A DNA stretch of 64,000 nt, taken from the NCBI GenBank assembly GCA_007922195.1, contig ML682005.1:38434587-38498586 (forward strand), written 5' to 3'. Under the pieces are notes generated by a model. It was not told where the DNA came from and searched no databases. It saw only the letters and a list, made by a program, of their open reading frames with translations. This document shows, in pieces, positions 11,646 through 23,059 of the stretch; the stretch's first letter is position 1; every line of letters begins with the position of its first letter. Origin of the DNA: Podocnemis expansa (lineage: Eukaryota; Chordata; Testudines; Podocnemididae). A program made the translations under genes and the position numbers.

Positions 11646-12739
11646 TTCTCCATATACTACTTCCATATCTTATATTTAGCAGCAATCTGTTGTGGCACAC
11701 TCCTCCAATTGCTGAGTGACACTACTAATTTACCACATTATTAGTATATTCTGGTGATATCCTTGCAAAGGCAAGACTGCCAGTGAAAGGTCTCTCTCTG
11801 CCTTATTGATTTCAGATGAAAAAAACTGAATGTGCCTTCAGAAAGTCACTAAAAAATGTTTCAATTAACTCACAGCAAAGTGTTTTGCTGTAGGATTCGC
11901 AACGGGTATTTTTCTCTTATCAGAAGCTATTGGTTTTCTGTTACTCACTGTTAGCTGATGACCAGTTCTGTTTATATATATATATATTTATTTTGTTTAA
12001 ATTGGTTTTGTTGTTGTTGTACATGATCCACATTTGGAAAACTTCTGGCCACCTCTGATAAAGAGCCTTTGATAACATTGACTGAAATACTTGTGCATTA
12101 TATAGACTGCAACATTTGCTTGCTATGCTGTGATTTTTGCAACCTCATAACATCTTGACATTGTGATCAATACACTATGATGAACTACATGCTTCTTGTA
12201 CCCTTTAAACACGTATTCTAATATGATTTATATTTTAAATGGGGGATAACTGAGTGTCCAGTTCATGACAACCATCATTATTCTTTTAGTCTGCAAGCCT
12301 CTCTTTGAAAGCAAGCAAGAAAGAAATAATGTGTTGGACCCTGATTCAACATTTCACTTAAGCACATGCTTACCCCTTCAAGCATATGCTTATGTACCAT
12401 ATTATGCATCCAACTGCACAGTGCACACTTCCACAGAAATCTAGGAAGAATATTTTAAATGTTCCTAAATAAACTTCTCGTATTCTCTTCGTAAACAAAC
12501 TTATTATAAAGTATTTTCTAACAATCCCACTGAAAGCTAGATAATTACAGGTTCTAACATGTGTTATCAGGAAAAGTTTTGAAATAGTTTTAAAAGAGAT
12601 TCAAAGATTTTTAAGTCCAAATGGGAACATTTGTTTATTTTGTCTGATCTGCACAACATAGGGCAAAAATTTTACCTAGTTACACCTATACTGAACCAAA
12701 TAACATCTGTTTGGATAATCTATATTTTCCAGAAACGTA
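11646..12739. other. Unassigned AT-rich sequence
   Basis: Nothing recognised beyond a short TA run near 11975-11987 and a GTT run near 12007-12020. Confidence 0.5.
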
Positions 12740-13960
12740 CCAGTCTTGATCTAACACTTCCAGGGTTGAAGAATCCATTACTTCCCTTCATAGTTTGTTC
12801 CTGTGGGTATCTGCCCTTACTGTTAAGTATGTTTGCTATACTAACTTGAAGTTGTTCAGTTTTAACGTCCGTTCATTAGTTCTTCTTATGCCTTTCTCCA
12901 CGTGATTAAAACCCCCTTTAATATCATGTATTTTCTTCTCCTGAAGGCACAGATACACTGTAATCAAATTCCAAAGGGGTAGACATGTTATTCTAGTTCA
13001 GCAGAACAAGCAAGGAGTCCTGTGGCACTTAAAGACTAACAAATGTATTTATTTATTGTACTTCAATAATCTGTTAATTATAATTCCCTTAAATTTTTCA
13101 CCATAAGTGATTTTTTTACCCCCACAAATAATTTTTGAACCCTTTCCAATTTTTCTATATCCTTTCAAAAATATAGGCAGCAGAACTGGATTGTATTTCA
13201 GTATTGGTCTCTCAAGTGCTGTCTAAAAAGGGAAAATGAGTTCCATCTTCAAACATCCAAACATAGAGTTAATCCTTTTACCATGACCTCATGTTCAGTT
13301 GTTTGTCCACTGTGACATCTAAATTCTTCTCTGTCACTGTTTTCCAAATATAGTCTACAATATTGGAGGTATAGCCACATTTTTTAACTTACTTGTACGT
13401 TCTTACATATATTTGTATTTTGCTTTAATGAGTACAGTTTACCAAGAGATGCAGATTGTGCTGTGACTTCCTTGTCCTCATCACTATTTACCATTCCACC
13501 AAGCTTCGTGTCATCCACACATTTCATTGGTGATAAAACCTTTACTTTAAAAAATCATTAATGAAAATATTGAATAGCATCAAGTTTAAAATGAATCCTT
13601 GTGAAACTCCAACAGAAATACCTGTATTTGATAACTATTCTCCATTGACACTTACTTTTTGAGACTAGTCAATTCCTAATCCATTTAACATATGATTTAT
13701 TGATATTGTATAGGTTTAGTGTCTAACTCAGAATATTCTGAGGAATAAGTTAAAAACTTTACAAAACTCTAAGTATATTACATCTACAATTACCTTTTAT
13801 CAGCCAAATTTTAACTCTAAATCAAAAAATGAAAGTAAGTTGCTTTGACTAGACATATTTTCCATAACACCACGTTGACTGGCAATAATAGTTTTCCCAC
13901 CCTTTCATTTATTGATTGAATACCACACTGAAGGATTAAATCTGTCATCAGCATGGAGCC
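12740..13960 (-). mobile_element. Ancient CR1/L3-type LINE fossil
   Basis: Read on the minus strand, this follows the nucleotide order of CR1/L3 reverse transcriptase 3' regions, heavily diverged. Plus-strand landmarks are CCACCAAGCTTCGTGTCATC (minus: the segment encoding the DDTKLGG-type motif), TGAAACTCCAACAGAAATAC, GTCAATTCCTAATCCATTTA and ACACCACGTTGACTGG. The order and spacing match the CR1 copy at 30.5-32 kb. No open frame of use remains. A PLE end (12969-13060) sits inside it and is therefore younger. Confidence 0.65.
12969..13060 (-). mobile_element. Penelope-like terminal fragment inside the L3 fossil
   Basis: TTCCAAAGGGGTAGACATGT, then CAAGGAGTCCTGTGGCACTT and AAAGACTAACAAATG, is the inverted PLE end. 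Only about 90 bases are present. The flanking L3-like sequence resumes after it. Confidence 0.75.
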
Positions 13961-14084
13961 ATGAGTATCTAACTCTTTTGTATCTGAAGTTTGGAAATGT
14001 ATGTTTTTATGTTAGCTATCTACTTTGTGTGCTATCCATAGACTTTACCTGGACTGAGATGTTTAGTCTAGGACTCTAGGCTAT

Positions 14085-14260
14085 ATTCTATTATTATTTT
14101 TTTTTTACTTGCATTACAGGAGTGCCAAAACTGAAACTTCACTGTCCTGGAGCTGATGTGACTTACCCAAGGTCACATAGAGTCAGTGATGGAGCCTGGA
14201 TTGTAATCCAGATCTCCTCATACCTAATGCAGTAACCTTTCTGCTAAATGATGCTGCCTC
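14085..14260 (+). repeat. MIR-like (CORE-SINE) fragment
   Basis: ATTATTATTTTTTTTTACTT is followed by CCCAAGGTCACATAGAGTCA and GGATTGTAATCCAGATCTCC. These match the MIR core order (CCCAAGGTCACACAG, then GGATT.GAACCC). The assignment comes from memory of the MIR consensus. Confidence 0.5.
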
Positions 14261-14306
14261 TATCATTATACACTAGCTCAAGATGCATTTATGTATCAGG
14301 CTACCT

Positions 14307-14462
14307 GTTCTGTAAGTTCTCCCTCTTCAAAGCGTCTGACAAAGTGGGATATTCTCCCACAAAAGCTCATGTGATAAATAAATCTGTTAGTCTTTAAGTG
14401 CCACAAGACTCCTTGCTTTTTTTGCTTTACTAGACTAACATGGCTGCCCCTTTGGAACTTGG
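14307..14462 (+). mobile_element. Penelope-like 3' tail
   Basis: It contains TGTAAGTTCTCCCTCTTCAA, CAAAGTGGGATATTCTCCCA, AAAGCTCATGTGATAAATAA, GTGCCACAAGACTCCTTGC and the terminus ACATGGCTGCCCCTTTGGAA. It closely resembles the tail of the copy ending at 7241, so it probably belongs to the same subfamily. No coding part is attached. Confidence 0.85.
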
Positions 14463-15236
14463 CTACCTGTTCAATATCTGATGTCATTTAGGAAGCATTT
14501 TCTGTCTGACAACAAACACTGCTAAACATAATTTGTCACTTCCATCTTAATATGTGTCTGTTTTCTTTTACTGTTTGAGCTATGCATCATCCAATTACTT
14601 GAGTTTCTGAGGCTATCAGTTAGCTGTGATATAGGTTCCAGAGAGAACACTTGCAATACTTTATAGGGCTAGGCCACGTCTCATCTAAGTCCCCTTAAAA
14701 AAAAAGATTATAAAAATGCCTTAAGTGGGTAGGCCAAACCATGCAGAATCTCAATCCTTTAATTTGGGCGAATATAGGTGCTTTGTATCAGCTTTACTGC
14801 ACCTCAAACAGGGTGAAAATGGGGATAAAAATTAAGTGGCTACAGAATGAGAGAGAATCTTTTTGTGGCAATTTAATACTTTTCAGGAAATGTGCCTTTT
14901 TGAAAGGGAAAATGGAATTGTTTTTCAAGGATGCAGGTCTAAACCTGACAAACCTCACTTTGATGGCCTTTCCACTAATAAAAATAAAATGGTCGCATGT
15001 TGTTACAAACACCCAAGCATCAAGTGTGAAAATGGGTGTATTAGAGCAGCTTTCAAGCACAAAGCCTTCAGTCAATTAAGTTTTGTAGCATATTGAATTT
15101 AATCCAATGGCTTCTACACCTGACACAGCTTCTGACTTGGAAATGTTTCTGTCACTGCTAACAATATGTATTGAAGGTGGAGGGGAGCCATTTCTCTGGC
15201 AGATCCTTGTTTATGGAATACTGAATATCCTAGTTC
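14463..15236. other. Unassigned sequence
   Basis: Overlapping open frames on both strands (14741-15079 plus, 14794-15075 minus, 14863-15096 plus) show no recognisable domain. Their mutual overlap argues for chance. Confidence 0.45.
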
Positions 15237-16472
15237 CAAAGGGGGTAATTGTATTAGTCTAGTTAAGCAACACTAACAAAGAGTCCTGTGGCACTTTTAA
15301 AGACTATCAAATTTATTTATTTATTTCATGAGCTTTTGTGGGAGAAAATCCCACTGTGTCAGATGCTTTGAAGATAGGGGAACTACAGAATAGGAGGAAA
15401 ATAAATGCAGGGAACTGGAAGTCATAGGAACAGATCACACTGTAACAGCAAATCAAAACAGTTGTAAAGATTCGAACAATGGGTAATAGCTTACAGAAGA
15501 AGATGAGGTCAAATCACCTGTTGTAATGAGAGAAAAATCCAATGTCCCTATTAAGTCCTGCAGCAATGCAACCAAATTTGCATATAAATGCAATCTTAGC
15601 AGCTTCTTTTTGAGGCCTTGATCTGATGTTCATCTGTCTGAGCAGAGCAGTTAGCAAATCATTAATGGAGTGATCACAAAGATTGAAATGCTGACCCCCT
15701 GGTCACTCAGTGGAGTGGTCACGAAGATTAAAGTGTTCACCTGCTGGCTTTTGAATGTTGTGATTCCTGATGTCAGATTTGTGTCGATTTATTTTTTTTG
15801 AGCAGAGACTGCCCTATATGTCCAATATGTAAGGCAGGGGGAGAGAGGGGGCCTTTCTGGCACATGATGACATAAATCACATTGGTGGATGAACAGGTGA
15901 TGGAGTAGCTAGCTTGATTAGGTCCTATGATGGTGTCTTTTGTGCAGTTATGTGTGGATAGCTGGCAATGTGGTTTGTTTCAGGGAAATGTGCATGCTTT
16001 AATGGTTCTGTTGTTTGGTCTGTAGTTGCTGGTGAGTATCTGTTTAAGTTTGGGTGGCCATCTGTAAGTGAGGAGAGGTCTGTCTCCCAAGGCTTGAGAG
16101 TGTGAGAGATAGTCTTGTAGAATAGGTTGTAGATCTTTAATTATGTGCTCTAGATATGCTCTTGGGGTTGTAGGTGATGACTAGTGGCATTCTGTTGTTT
16201 TCTTTCTTGGGCTTTTCCTGAAGTAGTTGACTTCAGGGTACCTGCCTGGCTCTGTCAATCTGTTTTGTCAATTCCACAAGTGAGTACTATAGTTTAAAGA
16301 ATGTCTGATAGAGATCCTGAAGGTATCTGTCTTTGTTTAAGGGATCAGAGCAAATGCAGTTATATTTTAGGGCTTGGCTGTAGACAATGGATCATGTGGT
16401 GTGTCTTGGATGAAAGTTCAAGGGATGTAGGTAACTATAGCAATCAGTAGGTTTTCAGTAGGTGAGCACTGT
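15237..16472 (-). mobile_element. Penelope-like copy, left arm of an inverted pair
   Basis: It starts with the inverted terminus TTCCAAAGGGGGTAATTGTA and runs through the tail (CAAAGAGTCCTGTGGCAC, CATGAGCTTTTGTGGGAGAA) into the endonuclease region (TGATTAGGTCCTATGATGGT, complement of the segment at 6580-6600). It continues into the linker/thumb region (GATGTAGGTAACTATAGCAA near 16425). The reading frame is broken. Its 5' truncation meets the start of an oppositely oriented copy at about 16472. Confidence 0.85.
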
Positions 16473-16921
16473 AATCTTCCTGACCACTCCATCAATGATT
16501 TACTAATAGCTGTACTCAAACAAATAAATAACAATCAAAGCTTCAAAGAAAAACTGCAGATTTGGAATTCATATGAAAATTTGACTGTAAAATTAGGACT
16601 GAATAAGGATTATGGATTCTTTTCCCATTACAACAGGTGATTTGACCTCATCTTTCTCTATATGCTGTTCTCCAGTGTTTGAATCTTAACAACTGCTTTG
16701 ATTTGATGTTACACTGTGAGCTGAGCCTATGACATATACTTCCCTGCATTTATTTTCCTTTCTTTCTGTAAATTCCCCCATCTTGAAAGCATCTGACAAA
16801 GTGGCATTTTCTCCCATGAAAGCTCATGCAATAAATAAATAACTTTGTTAGTCTTTAAGTGTCTCAGGACTCCTTATTTGTTTTACTGAACTTGACTAAC
16901 ATGGCTGCCCCTTTGGAACCT
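16473..16921 (+). mobile_element. Penelope-like copy, right arm of an inverted pair
   Basis: It starts in the endonuclease carboxy-terminal region (CTTCCTGACCACTCCATCAA; compare CTTCCTAATCACTCCCTTAA near 6790). It passes the stop-codon region and the GACAAAGTGGCATTTTCTCC tail and ends ACATGGCTGCCCCTTTGGAA. Together with the left arm it makes a unit with the same terminus at both ends. The two arms differ in length (about 1236 and 449 bases). Confidence 0.85.
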
Positions 16922-17275
16922 TTTTTCTCTAATAAACACATATTAGTTAGCCATTTAAAGAAGAAAAGATTAGGTTTTCTTCATTTTCTATGTTATTATT
17001 GTAAATGTGTTTTAAGAGCTTTTTTGTTTTGTTTTGTTTTGTTTTTTTGCCAGGCTTATGCCTTTTCATTTAAGGTAAGAGCAGAATGTTATCGGAGCAA
17101 TACCATTGCTTACTATTATAACATACAGTTAGTACAAACTACAAAGGATAAGATTTTCAAAAGAACCTAAGGACTTTAGCAGATCAGCAGTTGTACTGTG
17201 AAGGAGTTGACTCCATCCCATGGTTAGTGGGATCATGTTTACATTTGACATTTTGACACCAACTAAGGTGATGGT
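16922..17275. other. Unassigned AT-rich spacer
   Basis: No gene. A run of TTTTG repeats lies at about 17024-17046. Confidence 0.5.
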
Positions 17276-17629
17276 GGCTATGTTCACACGTAAACTGTCA
17301 TTTCGAAATAAGTTATTTCAAAATGAGTTATTTCAAAATAAAGTCCTTATTTCGAAATAAGTTAATTCAAATTAAGAAAATGTTAGTTCGAATTAAGGGA
17401 AAGCCTGCTATCAAAACGGCTGTTATTTCGAAATGGTCCAAATGCTGTTGTTTTGAAACAACAGCTATTTCAATTTCAAGCGAGGTTTTACTGTTTTGAA
17501 ATAACGGCCATTATTTTGAAACAACAGGTCCTGTTGTTTCGAAATAACGGAATGTTTTGTGGACATAAGAAATTTTATTTTGAAACAACAGCTGTTGTTT
17601 CGAAATAAAACTCTCATCTGAACACAGCC
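17276..17629. mobile_element. Palindrome-rich MITE, TATTTCGAAATA type
   Basis: The ends are GGCTATGTTCACAC (left) and, reversed from the right, GGCTGTGTTCAGAT, an imperfect version of the GGCTATGTCTACAC termini used by the Harbinger at 50.25 kb. The interior is a chain of TTTCGAAATAA-type palindromes and near-palindromes, for example TATTTCGAAATAAGTTA near 17347. The flanking triplets GGT and CAT do not match, so a target duplication is not confirmed. There is no coding capacity. Confidence 0.65.
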
Positions 17630-17860
17630 CATATGTCCTGATTTTATAGAGACAGTCTTGATATTTTGGGCTTCTTCTTATAGAGGCATCTATTACCCCT
17701 CCACCCCATTCCAATTTTTGACAATTGCTATCTGGTCATTCTAATACAGACCAAATGGCTCACCAATAACTGGATTTTTTAGGACTATTGTCCTAGTTAA
17801 CTGGTACAGCTGCTAAGGCTAATCTCTCCTCTTAGAAGTATTCTCATAAAAGTGGGTTTC

Positions 17861-18885
17861 ATAGACTCATAGACTATGTCTACACAGGGGCATTGTTGGT
17901 GCTGGGCACCCGGGGCACATGCCCCGAATCCCAGCGCTGGTGCCCCGAGATCCGGAGCTCAGCTGCCTGCAGCCGCGGCAGCCCCATCCCCAGCTGGGGA
18001 TCCGGGGCTCGACCGCAGCAACCGCTCCGGCCCCATCCCTGGCTGGGGATGTGAGGCCCAGCCTCCCATGGCCACTTCTGTTCTCATCCCTGGCTGGGTA
18101 TGCAGGGCCCAGCCACCTGTGGCAGCACGCAGCGGCTTCTAGCCCTGCCCCCAGCCAGGGACCATGCCCTGTGGCCAGGGGGAGGGGTCTGCGGGCCAGG
18201 GGTGGGGCCTGGGGCCATGCCCCAGGTCCCTCCCTGGGGCAGCAACACCCCTGTGTCTACACTAGAAAAAGTTAGGTCAACTTTGTTGATTTGAACTAAT
18301 AAGTTTGACTTTAAATTGAACTAAACTCAGCCTTTTTAAGTCAAATTATCAAAGTGGACTAAGTCAATTTAAAATTAAGTCGACTTAATCCACTTTGTTA
18401 ATTCAACCTAACTGCCCTTAATTCAACCTACGCTGAGTTAAGGGTTAATCCAGGTCTACACTATCCTTAGTTCGACCTAAGGAGTGGAATTAAGGTTTAG
18501 GTCAACCTAACAGGTGGTTCTTTTTAATTCTAATTAAGCTTTCATAAAGTCAACATAAGGAATTTCTTAATTTGACTTAATGAAAGTCCAGTCTGGACAG
18601 GGACTAATTTAGGTTGAATTAAGCCTCTTTAATTCAACCTAAATTGCCAGTGTAGACATAGCCATAGACTCTAAGGTCAGAAGTGACCTATACGATCATA
18701 TAGTCTGACCTCCTGCATAATGCAGGCCACAAAACTTCACCCACCCACTCTTGTAATAAACCTCTGACTGAGTTATTTAAGTCCTCAAATTATGATTTAA
18801 AAACTTTAAAGCACAGAGAATCCAGCAGCAAATCAGCCTTGCCCTAGACTACAGAGGAAAGCTTTGCCAATCAGAATATAATGAA
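17861..18885 (-). mobile_element. CR1 3' end interrupted by a MITE
   Basis: The plus-strand sequence ATAGACTCATA at 17861-17871 resumes after the MITE as GACTCTAAGGTCAGAAGTGA at about 18667. It then reads TGCATAATGCAGGCCACAAA and GAGAATCCAGCAGCAA. The same words occur in the CR1 copy at 30.47 kb. Removing 17872-18663 and one ATA restores the usual CR1 end. No coding part is included. Confidence 0.85.
17872..18663. mobile_element. Harbinger-type MITE with GC-rich core, inside CR1
   Basis: The termini are GACTATGTCTACAC and, reversed, GGCTATGTCTACAC. The 3-bp flank ATA occurs on both sides (17869-17871 and 18664-18666). The left half (about 17885-18250) is GC-rich and includes repeats of a CATCCCTGGCTGGGGAT unit. 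The right half (18250-18650) is AT-rich with TTAGTTCGACCTAA-type palindromes. Short open frames in the GC part are compositional. Confidence 0.8.
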
Positions 18886-19539
18886 AAGATGCATTTTTTT
18901 CTCAGCAGTTTTCTTCATTTCACTCAGATTTATTAATCACATTCACTCTTTTAACTTCTCTAAATGTAAATGGTTCAAAGAAGACTAAAATAAATCATAG
19001 TGGTTTCAGATCCATGGTTCTGGTTTGAGGCCATATCTGTAGACTATGCTGAATCACTGGTGCATGTGCCTGAAACCAGATGCTTTATTCAACATTTCTA
19101 ATATCAAGTGTTGAAAAAAATCAGACCCTCCAAATAATGAATGGCTTAAAAATTAAGCTTGACACCCCCCACAAGGTTTGTCTCTGTATTTTCCCCTCAT
19201 CTTGTTTTTAAAAAAGCTGAGATTTTCATAGAATTATATTTTTCCAAGATCTGATAATTATGGAAAATTGCCATAGAATATGGGATTTGTGACAAAAGAC
19301 ATATGTAGGCAACACTGCCTGTATCTTGTGACAAGATGAATCACAGTGAATGATTTGTTGGCTATATTAGTTCTTCATAATTCAATCACAATTGAATTGT
19401 GAGGTAGCTAGAGTTTCTCTTCAAATGTGTCTCCTCCTTCTCCTAGTTTTTAATCTCATTTCTTTCTTGAAGATTAGTTTTAGGATTTTATATGACATCT
19501 TTCTATCATCCAGTGATTTATTCAGTGTTTCTTATGGAC
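18886..19539. other. Unassigned AT-rich sequence
   Basis: Nothing recognised. Confidence 0.5.
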
Positions 19540-19855
19540 TCTGGGAGCAGACACTATAAGAGAAAATAGTGTGGTAGGTGTAAGAGCCACAAAATCATGA
19601 GTTCTAGTCCCAGCTTTTACATAACACCTCTGTGTAGCCTTCATCTTCATTACTTAATGTGTCTAAACTACTCTGAAGATCTGAAGTGCTTTGTGAATAC
19701 TAAATATTTAGTAGGCATGCTATGTTGGCACCAGCTCTTCTGGGCATGTACTGTGCCTTCCTAAGTGTTTGTACATCATGTAATACAGTAAGGTTCCAAC
19801 CCTCATTGGGACTAATGGGTATAACAGAATACAAATAATTTATTATTATTGATAA
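19540..19855 (+). repeat. MIR/L2-like SINE remnant and TGTACA tail
   Basis: ATCATGAGTTCTAGTCCCAG and TGTGCTTTGTGAATACTAAA-like words are consistent with a MIR-type core. A second part reads AAGTGTTTGTACATCATGTA, CAGTAAGGTTCCAACC and ends in AATAATTTATTATTATT. A related GTGTTTGTACAGTGCCTAAC segment occurs at about 21131-21150. Family assignment is tentative. Confidence 0.35.
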
Positions 19856-21341
19856 AGAACACCAAATGATATAACAGTCATGTTATATTTTTATTCTGTG
19901 AGTTTCAGTAGCGTGAACTGTTCATGTGCTTTTCTTTTAAAAAACGATGCTTTTGTGTAAAAGAGTAAATACATGATGTTTCATGACAAATCTCAGGAAA
20001 GGTTTTGTTGATTGTATATTCATAGACTTCTTAGACTTTTGTTAAATCTCCAGGCGTGAGTCTGGGAAAAATAATGCATATTCCTTAAGAGGAGCAAGAA
20101 TAACACAAAAAAAAATATAAACTTGTGTTGCTGGTAAGATGTTTTGCCCACTGGAATTTCCGAAGATCTGGAGTACTCCAACAGCTTCTTGTGCCAAGAC
20201 TGTACAAGCAGAACGAAAGAATAAAACTGCCTCCTGATGGCCAAACACAATTTTCTACTTCACTGCTTTTCTACAATGTTCCAAGTATCTATCTCTCTAG
20301 TGTATGAATGTATGTACGCATATGTATATTCAGTTAAAAATTTCACAATGCCTTTTAAAGTAATGTTAGATTAACCTTTAAACAATCCAGAATATGTAAC
20401 CTCTTTTTTGAAAAGAAAAGAAAAGGAGGGAAAAAAAACCCCATCTTTCCCAAATGCCTAGGGTAGTTTATTTTTAACTGAAGGCTCTAAATCGATGGGG
20501 AAAAAAATTACAGAGATGAATAGAGAGTGTTAAGCTTTCTATAGGTATTTTTAATCATCCTCAAACACTTAAAAGAGAAATACTTTTGCTATAGGACTGC
20601 AAAGTTAAATTCCAATGGGTTTCAGGGAGATTTCCATAGGACATTTCTATTGGATCCTATTATTTTATTGATTTTTACATTTTATAAAAAATTCTTCCAT
20701 ACAGGAGTCAGATAAGTCATTGACATTATTATTCTGAATTCCCAGTTAAAGTTGAATGAACCAGTTCTGTTGTCCATATGAATATAAGATCAAAATCTAC
20801 ATCAGTTTCCACTGTCTAATACTAGTTTCCACTATGAAGCTGAGTAGCAGGTCTTTGAAATGGGAATTAATTTGAGATCTGTGGAAAAGAAAATCTCTTT
20901 TCCCAGGCAAAAGAGTAGCAGTAGAGGTGGTCAGCATCAGCTATGTTATTTTAGTCTCTGGTCTACAGTAAAAGACAATGCAGGGTTCATTGATCTACTC
21001 CTGGATCCACTAGGTAGAGCTGAGAACGATTAGGGCAGAGGTAATGGAAATGTAGCATAGGTCACTTTTCTAGACCAAGAGGCCTAGAATAAAATCCTGG
21101 CCTCACTGATGGTCTGTCATTTTGTTAAGTGTTTGTACAGTGCCTAACACAATGGGGTCCTGGTCTATGATTAGGGTATGACAGGCTGCTCCAGAGATCC
21201 AGTCTGGTATGCTACTTTGACCCTCCAATCTCTACTCTTGAACCCCAACTTATCCCACCTAGCTAGGTTGCCACTCACTCCTGAGTTAGACCATTCTAGT
21301 CTTCTGCATATAGCTGGTCCCAGGCAGTCAGCATGCTCTCT
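19856..21341. other. Mostly unassigned AT-rich sequence
   Basis: No gene recognised; the short frames on both strands near 20020-20310 overlap each other. At 21115-21180 a fragment of the GTGTTTGTACAGTGCCTAAC repeat is present, ending in a CAATGGGGTCCTGG stretch seen in dispersed amniote repeats as far as I recall. Confidence 0.4.
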
Positions 21342-22007
21342 CCAGTCACCAGGGGTTAAAGTTAGCTGGAATGCCTCAGAATGGCATTCCAGGGCTACCC
21401 CATTATTAGGGGGCATCGTTCTGGGGTGCCTTAAAAATAGAGGAAAAAGCTGGAATGCAGCATTCTAGCACATTCCCCTAGGGTCAGCTCAGGGAAGTGG
21501 CTGTGGGCTGTAGCGAGCCTGGCTACCTCCCCACCCCTCTCTTTCCTGGTGCTTGTGCTGACCCCATCCCTTCCTGCTGGGCTTGGCAGTGCACATGTCC
21601 TAAACCCAGTCTCAGGCTCAGGCCACCTCTTGCGGCAAGCCAGCACTGCCTGCAGCCTCCTTGCCCGCCCCCAGCCCAGAGTCATGGCCACTCGTGGGTA
21701 AGGGAGGTTGGGGCAGCCGTCGGGGAAGGCACATGAGGAGTGGGGTGGGAAGAAGGTGTCGGGATCAGGGCCGAGGAGGACATGGGGGAAGAGTCTGATG
21801 GGGAGCAGTAGCTGGAGCGAGGGTAGGTGGGGGCAGTAGCTGGGGTTGGGGGGCAGGAATTTGGGGTGCAGTAACTGGGGTGGGGGATAGGTGTAGGGGG
21901 CAGTAGCTGGGCTGTATGAGGGGGCCCACACCGGCGGGAGTGGAGGGCCTGCCAATTTAGGAGGGTTCTGGGGCCCGCCAAATTATACTTGAACCGCTGC
22001 CAGTCAC
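21342..22007. mobile_element. hAT-type MITE with a perfect 8-bp duplication
   Basis: CCAGTCAC stands on both sides (21342-21349 and 22000-22007). The element, 21350-21999, starts CAGGGGTTAAAG and, reversed from the right, CAGCGGTTCAAG. An 8-bp duplication with CAG-type ends is the hAT signature. The interior is GC-rich and at about 21795-21915 has G-rich tandem repeats built on GGGGCAGTAGCTGGGG. A 174-codon minus-strand frame across it is proline-rich and compositional. A related element is at 55941-56496. Confidence 0.88.
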
Positions 22008-23059
22008 ATAGGAGACAGTTCTCCAATGAGCACCACCAGCCCCAGATGCCATCCTGGGAGCCTCTGTCTTACAGGGATTGGGGCTCTCTCCCTATTGCCA
22101 TAGACTCACGTTTGTCCATTTAACACTGAAATGGATTGCGCCCAACCCCACATTCATGCCTTTTAAAGTCTGCACAACTTTAGATAAAACAAATACTAGT
22201 TTATTGATCAGAGTACTGATTTAAGTGAGAAATTGGCCATCCAATACAGAATAATAATACAAATGAGTCAGGAGTCACCACAGGAAAATAAAAGATAAAA
22301 TATGCATATTAAACTAATAACACTATTAAAAATGTGCTCATCTCACTCCTCAAGTCTGGCTATGATGGTTTATAGCTATTCTCTGCCTCTTTCAAGGGAT
22401 AGCCCAATTCTTCTTGTCGATGTTTCAAGATGGAGTTTCCCAAGCAAAAAGCCTCCAGCTCCTCACAAGTGTCTCTCTTTGTTTCCAAACCCCCCCCCCC
22501 GTCCCTCTCTTTCTATGTTGTCATGTGATTCTCTTTACCACCACCTCAACCAGGAAGGGCATTTGCATTCTCTTTGCGATGTAATTCTTCAGCCTCTGAG
22601 TTAACAGTAATCCTGAGGGTCTGTGCTGCGTAACATGCCTCACCTTCCTGTACACATACATATTGCTGTAGTAAATATTATACCATATCAATCATGTAGA
22701 ATAGGTTATGAGCATTCATAAAGAAACTTGGTATGGCATATTTGGCATCAAATCACACCATTACTTTGTAAAACTGAACAGAAGAGTTACATAGATCATG
22801 TCCTAGGGGTGCACAGATATCCATCCCTTGACATAGGAGTCTCTAAGCACTATTACAATACAAAAAATAATGATTCTGCTCTCCTTTATACTGGCAGAGT
22901 TCACTGATGTCAGAGGAATTACACCGTTGGGGGAAAAACAAAGCAGGTGAAGATAATTGAACTCTGTATTTTAGATGCAAGTATTAGTGTCTGCTAAGTT
23001 TTTTATTCAGATTTTTAATGACTGCTGTCATTGTTTCTACTTGTGTCAGTGCTCTCTAT
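22008..23059. other. Unassigned sequence
   Basis: No gene recognised. A C-run lies at about 22490-22501. The sequence near 22190-22280 (ACTAGTTTATTGATCAGAGT) could be part of a reverse-oriented retroelement, but I cannot support a family. Confidence 0.35.

Noticed and set aside
14741..15096. 112-, 93- and 77-codon frames as a gene
   Set aside because: Three frames on both strands overlap in ordinary AT-rich sequence, without domain or splice support.
21431..21955. 174-codon proline-rich minus-strand frame as a protein
   Set aside because: It crosses the G-rich minisatellite inside a hAT MITE; the amino-acid repeats mirror the DNA repeats.
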